From positions 53,108,079-53,172,078 of the forward strand of contig CM049309.1 of assembly GCA_026874595.1 (NCBI GenBank): DNA of 64,000 nucleotides, written 5' to 3'. Position numbers and translations under genes: made by a program. The stretch's first letter is position 1; every line of letters begins with the position of its first letter. The notes under the pieces were generated by a model. The model saw nothing but the letters and a program-made list of their open reading frames with translations, searched no databases and was not told where the DNA came from. Shown one piece after another: positions 59,834 to 64,000 of this stretch. Origin of the DNA: Sipunculus nudus. Lineage: Eukaryota > Annelida > Sipuncula > Golfingiida > Sipunculidae.

Positions 59834-60003
59834 ATAACGTCCCTGGGTGGGTTCGAACCACCAACCTCCCGATTAACAGCCGGACGCGCTAACCGATTGC
59901 GCCACAGGGACTACATGCTTTTTGTACATGAGTTTCTTCTGTTATCATGAACAGGTACTATTCCTTGATTTGATTGGCTGATGGAAAGTGTGACGTCACA
60001 GAC
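59834..60003. repeat. Right copy of the tRNA-Asn/CRE direct repeat
   Basis: Matches 795-962 in the same orientation over about 170 bases, with a few substitutions. Here the CRE is followed by a TATA box and a gene, so this copy looks like the parental arrangement. Confidence 0.85.
59839..59911 (-). tRNA. tRNA-Asn (GTT), right copy
   Basis: A 73-base cloverleaf with acceptor GTCCCTG/CAGGGAC, D-arm GCGCAATCGGTTAGCGC, anticodon loop CTGTTAA (GTT) and T-arm GTTCGAACC. It keeps the full D-loop that the left copy lacks one base of. Confidence 0.93.
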
Positions 60004-60016
60004 GATCTTTATAAAT
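59970..60016 (+). promoter_or_regulatory. CCAAT-CRE-TATA promoter of the FG-repeat gene
   Basis: An inverted CCAAT box (ATTGG near 59973), TGACGTCA at 59991-59998 and TATAAAT at 60010-60016. The CRE-to-TATA spacing is 19 bases, slightly shorter than in the TATATAAGG promoters. Confidence 0.65.
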
Positions 60017-60172
60017 GCCTTTAATCCCAGCAATACATGTTGTTTTCTTTACAATCTGTTTATCAAATATTGGGTTCATGTGACACCAAACTATTTGTCA
60101 ATACCGATCACGTGCCTGCGTAAGAAATATATAATAATGGTGCGTTTGTCTACAGTCTAGACAGTTGGCAAC

Positions 60173-61141
60173 ATGATGGCAAACGATACTCAAGAGCACA
60201 ACGTGGCCGTGCCACAAGAAACGACGTTACACATGGTCGTTAATGCAGGACTGTCATCGTTTTATTATACAATGGAGGATTGTTATTACAAGGCTAAATA
60301 CATGAAATGGCTATCTTGCGATGACCAGTTCTTCGTGTTTCTCGTATACGCCGAGCCCCGCCACATGCCAGATGTTATTGTACCCGTGAGTAATGGAGGT
60401 GACAAACCTTTGGTTGGGACACCCGCCGTGAGGTACAACTACCAAGACGAACGGATACTCGTGTGCAATAACACAACTGTGGCTGACATGGTCCGAGCCG
60501 CCCGAAAAGACACCAGCACCCAAGAGTTAATCAAAGCACGCTTGATCGCACTACTGCCACAAAAACTGTGCCAAAAGCGTAACGTGGAAATGAGGATTTT
60601 AGATGGGGATGGATTCAGTCAGTTCCCCGTGGATGGACAATACATCGGAAACATTTGCGTGGCGATGAGACTGGATAAAAAACCAGGGGTAGCTGATAGC
60701 CCGGCACGCGTACCTGAAAATAAACCAGAGACTACGCCTGCATTTAACTTCGCTAGTGATGGTAAATCTACGGCGGGATTTTCGTTTGGTCAGAATGCGT
60801 CCTTTGGTAACGCAAATTCCACCTGGGGTACACCTATCAACACTGAAGCGACACGCAACACATCATCGAACGCAGGTGCCACATTGGGTACATCATCCAA
60901 CGCAGCTGTGACGTTCCCTTCATTGGTATTTGGTTCACCACAAACTTCACGTCCAATATTCAGTCAGCCTTTCAACGCGAGTACGGTATTTGGTTCACCA
61001 CAAACGTCACGTCCGATATTCAGTCAGCCTTTCAACGCGAGTACGACTTTCGTTTCGCCATTTAACAAGACTGTCACCACGACGTCTTCTAACTCGTCAG
61101 CTGGTTTATTCAGCAATCCATCCAAAATTCTCTTTCGTTAA
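60173..61141 (+). CDS. Protein with FG-nucleoporin-like tail
   Basis: A 322-residue protein. Residues 1-175 form an unrecognised folded domain (TMEDCYYKAKYMKWLSCDD, then FFVFLVYAEPRHMPDVIVPV). Residues 190-322 are Ser/Thr/Asn-rich, uncharged and studded with Phe: GFSFGQNASFGN, two perfect or near-perfect copies of VFGSPQTSRPIFSQPFNAST (60-base units at about 60925 and 60985), and SAGLFSNPSKILF. FG and FxFG motifs in a Ser/Thr/Asn-rich disordered chain are the hallmark of nuclear-pore barrier proteins. The protein may dock to importins or pores or form condensates. Two adjacent ATGs at 60173 and 60176 make the start unsure by one residue. Confidence 0.82.
   Translation: MMANDTQEHNVAVPQETTLHMVVNAGLSSFYYTMEDCYYKAKYMKWLSCDDQFFVFLVYAEPRHMPDVIVPVSNGGDKPLVGTPAVRYNYQDERILVCNNTTVADMVRAARKDTSTQELIKARLIALLPQKLCQKRNVEMRILDGDGFSQFPVDGQYIGNICVAMRLDKKPGVADSPARVPENKPETTPAFNFASDGKSTAGFSFGQNASFGNANSTWGTPINTEATRNTSSNAGATLGTSSNAAVTFPSLVFGSPQTSRPIFSQPFNASTVFGSPQTSRPIFSQPFNASTTFVSPFNKTVTTTSSNSSAGLFSNPSKILFR
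60925..61044 (+). repeat. Two 60-base in-frame repeats
   Basis: GGTATTTGGTTCACCACAAAC begins each unit (60925 and 60985). They encode the 20-residue FG unit and differ at very few bases, so the duplication is recent. Confidence 0.85.
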
Positions 61142-61200
61142 ACTGGTGCGTGTGATACCACGTTTCCTGTCTGTGCTGGAATTGCGTCATCAACAAAAGG

Positions 61201-61208
61201 TATAAATA
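61201..61208 (+). promoter_or_regulatory. TATA box of the 61263 small gene
   Basis: TATAAATA, 62 bases upstream of the ATG. Confidence 0.55.
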
Positions 61209-61262
61209 GATAAATAACGTTTTATATATAACAATATAAAGACACACTGAAGAGTAAACGTC

Positions 61263-61448
61263 ATGTCAATCACAGATATGGTCGACAACAGAATAGTCCG
61301 TGGTGCTGTATACGTCCTTCGCGCCGCCATACAGGAACTGCACGAAATAGGTGACGCTATCGCTTTACGCATCCATGAGGTATACGATAATTTTTATAAC
61401 CTTTTCGACCAACCTGTTTTCAACAGAAGCGCACAGGACTATTCATGA
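61263..61448 (+). CDS. Small helical protein, 61 residues
   Basis: Reads MSITDMVDNRIVRGAVYVLR, then an amphipathic helix (AIQELHEIGDAIALRIHEVY) and a short aromatic tail. Correct TATA spacing and an intact frame support it. No family is recognised; it could be a small adaptor or membrane-peripheral helix. Confidence 0.55.
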   Translation: MSITDMVDNRIVRGAVYVLRAAIQELHEIGDAIALRIHEVYDNFYNLFDQPVFNRSAQDYS

Positions 61449-61487
61449 TTAGTATTTAGGCATTTGGTGCGGGACATACGGTGAGGA

Positions 61488-61496
61488 TATAAAAAA
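61488..61496 (+). promoter_or_regulatory. TATA box of the 61548 small gene
   Basis: TATAAAAAA, 60 bases upstream of the ATG. Confidence 0.5.
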
Positions 61497-61547
61497 GGGA
61501 ATTGGTCTGAATAGCCCGGAAAGGGATCATTTGTTCTTTTATGCATC

Positions 61548-61736
61548 ATGGGTACAACATATTTGGAGACAGTGATACAGACAGTGACACAGAATTGTGA
61601 TGACGCAGGGAGGATTAATGTAACACGTGTGACACATGTTACTAATGTGATTGTAGAAACTGAAGCTGTACAATATATGCATATTCATATATATATACGT
61701 GTCATATATACGTGTTTATGGATCATATATCTTTGA
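61548..61736 (+). CDS. Possible small protein with hydrophobic C-terminus
   Basis: A 62-residue frame, Thr/Val-rich at first (VTRVTHVTNVIVETEAVQ), ending in HIHIYIRVIYTCLWIIYL, which could be a tail anchor but is partly encoded by TA-rich simple sequence. TATA spacing supports transcription; coding is uncertain. Confidence 0.4.
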   Translation: MGTTYLETVIQTVTQNCDDAGRINVTRVTHVTNVIVETEAVQYMHIHIYIRVIYTCLWIIYL

Positions 61737-63380
61737 TTAATACTGATACATTTAAAGGTGTCATTGTTTGGACGTTGTGAAATGTGAAAAAGTAGATAGA
61801 TCTGGTTGACATGTTATTTTTTACTGTTAATGTTTTGACATATACATGAATGTATTGTTGATTACTGGACCAAAAAAAGCGGATCCCTTGTACTGTATCA
61901 TAACACAATACAATATGATATCCATGCAAACATGTGTCGTGTTATATGTATCAATAAAACGAAATTGACATGGTTCAACGTCATGATTATATGGCATGCA
62001 TGGTGTTGTGCGTTTGTAAATATTCAAAACAAGTATGTGTTCTGTGACGCGACTGTGCATCGTCGGGTAAACAAGCGACAAACGACCTTGAAAACCCCTG
62101 CGCCTGACCTGTTTGTTCACCGGAATCTCAGACATGACGGAGTATGAGCCGTCTCGTTGAGTCACGGAAATGTAAGGAATGAAAACAGATGACGGACTGA
62201 TTGTTGCCTATTTAAAGAACGGACGCCCCCATATTAATGTACATTAACCAACACGTTGGTCAGGTTGCACAGATAGCGGAAATACGTCCGTCTGTACAAT
62301 GATTAGAAAGATTTGCAAGACGTATAGAATATACCTATCCTACGAAATATCTACACGTTAGGGGAGCGAGTATAGGCACATTGTAGGACGTTTTATACTG
62401 GTACGAGTGGGGGAGGGTAGGTATTTGACAATCCCGCACGAAGAACATTCCGGATATGTGATATTCCGAGCACACGCGCGGGCTATTATAATAGTTCGAC
62501 TGATATGGGCTAGCACTAAACAGTTACCGAGCTACATGTATTACTTCAGAGGAATATGCAAGCAAATGGATAGGGTACGTTGACACATATCAGACGTCAT
62601 GGGGTGCACAGATTATGTGCAAAAAATTCATGTCATACACGTGCAGTGGAGAAGATATTTAGAGGTGGATGAAATAATATACATTTATCACACCGTCCAA
62701 AACCAAATCACAGGCGTGATATGACTTTGTGAGCTTCGATATGACACGACCGGAACATGTATATTTTCTCATGTTCACAAACATGACAGGTATGGAGAGA
62801 AAGAACAAACTGTAGGTTTCTATCAATTGTGTAACGATTGTTGAAACGTTGTGGCCTGTCGAACGACATATATCACAAATACTAAGATGGAAACATTGAT
62901 AGCTGACAATATCCGATAAACAGACAGATATACTGACAAAGGTGCACAAGATGGAGACATTATGGCTTAACCAGGGTACGGGGAAGACTCGGCGGCAGAA
63001 AATAAGCTATAGTTTATGCATATGAGGTTTATAGTTTCGGATATGGCAACAAAAAAATATGTTAATGGAGGTTCAAATACAGCGACATCTAGCGGCCAAA
63101 TCCGGAACATGTAAAATACTTTTCGATATCTTAGAATCAGACATAGGATGTAGAAGTTTCAAAAGGATTATTGCAAAACTGTGGACTGTAAATGGCGTTA
63201 TATAGGACGCAAGAACCAGCAAGCAGAAGAAATTGAGTAGACTGACAAACAGACAGACAGACTGACTCCTCATGAAAGTATATAATAAAAACTATTCAAT
63301 CATTTAAACAATCTTCATATTTATCAATAAATACCTGAAATGTATACCCGTCATAGGTATGGGGGATCAGATATACCGTT
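61737..63380. other. Noncoding right flank
   Basis: No gene is supported on either strand. CAGACAGACAGAC-like tracts occur near 63245-63265. GACATCTAGCGGCCA near 63087 resembles a CTCF-like core. The compact promoter-gene style of the block ends here, so this may be host DNA. Confidence 0.5.
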
Positions 63381-64000
63381 TTGTTGAGACATAGGTATTC
63401 AATACTGTGGACGAACTGGCACTATTTTTGCAAATATGAGGACGAACAGGTCGATGACCTCATTCCTGGGGGCGAACCGGACCTGTGGAGAAACAAGTGG
63501 TTGGACGAAGAGACGAGAACGAAATGGATTTGGGGACGAATCAACCTGTTCCCAAGCCCAACTTCCTTAAGCACGTGCTCCTACACAGTGGCTGACAAAA
63601 TTTGTAACCGGTTCAAGTGGCCAACTACATGAAGATGCGGCCGGTCAGGGAACTGTCCGAAATTTACATCACGTTTAGAGACAACTTAGGGCGCTTGCTT
63701 AAGTTCCAAGACGGGTACGTGGCTGAAGCCCCCAAACACATCAAACCCACGGCATTGGAAGTCTAAACTCGGGAGGTTTTTACATTGTGCTGGCCAGCGA
63801 TACATCCATGGACCTGTACCCAAACAACACGGTAGCAGAGCTCACCACCCGACTGAGCGAAAATATAAATTTTTATGGTGTCAAATACCAAGTGACATGA
63901 AAATCACCTACCCCACTGAAATTAATGAAGCACCAGTACCTAACGTGATCAAGGTGCATTTCGATGGGGTGTCGAAAGTCCATGCTTGGGACACTATAAT
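63381..64000 (+). mobile_element. Polinton/Maverick-type fossil fragment
   Basis: Translated pieces resemble structural-region proteins seen in Polinton/adintovirus-type elements of invertebrate genomes, notably a segment containing LASDTSMDLYPNNTVAEL. The fragment is broken, with a few interruptions in about 0.6 kb, so it is an inactive and moderately old copy. It runs off the right edge of the window; no terminal inverted repeat is visible. Family assignment rests on remembered pattern only. Confidence 0.45.

Larger units (their letters stand above)
752..62160. other. Large DNA-virus-like gene block
   Basis: Nearly all recognisable genes of the window lie in this block. They are short, mostly intronless or leader-spliced, arranged in tandem families and driven by compact TATA promoters. 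Nearly matching 170-base segments with a tRNA-Asn gene lie near its two ends. The gene content (CARD, CARD-RING, BIR-RING, RING and zinc-binding orphans) fits a large virus of an invertebrate, but no hallmark replication or capsid gene is present, so the family stays open; herpesvirus-like and other large invertebrate viruses are possible. Most frames are open, so the block looks largely whole and young. An integrated copy or a host orphan-gene cluster cannot be excluded. Confidence 0.5.

Overview
The window looks like a gene-rich stretch of a large double-stranded DNA virus of an invertebrate, either integrated in or assembled next to host DNA. The family cannot be fixed from sequence: I see no polymerase, terminase, helicase or major capsid gene of a big-virus type here. 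Virus-like traits are dense short genes without clear relatives, gene families made by tandem duplication, compact TATA promoters about 60-80 bases upstream of start codons, many genes aimed at cell death and ubiquitin signalling (CARD-like, CARD-RING and BIR-RING proteins), and two transcription units in which many open frames each sit just after a splice acceptor. Most frames are open, so the block is recent or still active. Host-like traits are a repeat-rich 8-9 kb low-coding stretch (about 19.3-27.8 kb) with MITE-like and pogo-like ends, and a decayed Polinton-type fragment at the right edge.

Layout. 0-2 kb: tandem GC-palindrome repeats, a tRNA-Asn gene and AT-rich repeats. 2-14 kb: a large unknown minus-strand gene, a small Cys-rich gene, then a CARD cluster (CARD-CARD-RING, four CARD-only genes, CARD-RING), an acidic repeat protein and a minus-strand CARD protein. 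14.7-18.3 kb: a five-exon IAP gene (two BIRs, UBA-like, RING) and a zinc-binding orphan. 18.3-27.8 kb: low-coding, repeat-rich. 28-29.6 kb: a 484-residue orphan with a noncoding first exon. 30.6-40.6 kb: a plus-strand unit with one promoter, two leader-like exons and nine frames, most just behind strong splice acceptors. 42.5-53.4 kb: a mirror-image minus-strand unit holding a RING protein, a retropepsin-like protein, a zinc-binding orphan and three related helical proteins. 54.9-59.8 kb: three paralogous zinc-ribbon proteins. 60-61.7 kb: an FG-repeat protein and two small genes. After 61.7 kb: noncoding sequence and the Polinton-type fossil.

The most unusual signals are RNA-level. Two clusters of short hairpins (48.4-50.4 kb and 52.65-53.1 kb) keep their loops while their stems change on both sides together. 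Two pre-miRNA-like hairpins sit side by side at 44.86-45.04 kb. A stereotyped promoter (CRE or CRE-like palindrome, 22-23 bases, TATATAAGG) recurs at four places. A roughly 170-base direct repeat with tRNA-Asn plus a CRE/CCAAT promoter lies near both ends of the block, 59 kb apart.

A likely joint role for many genes is blocking host apoptosis and innate signalling: CARD-only and CARD-RING proteins could compete at CARD-CARD contacts or ubiquitinate partners, and the IAP could act on caspases. This is inference from domains; no function has been shown.
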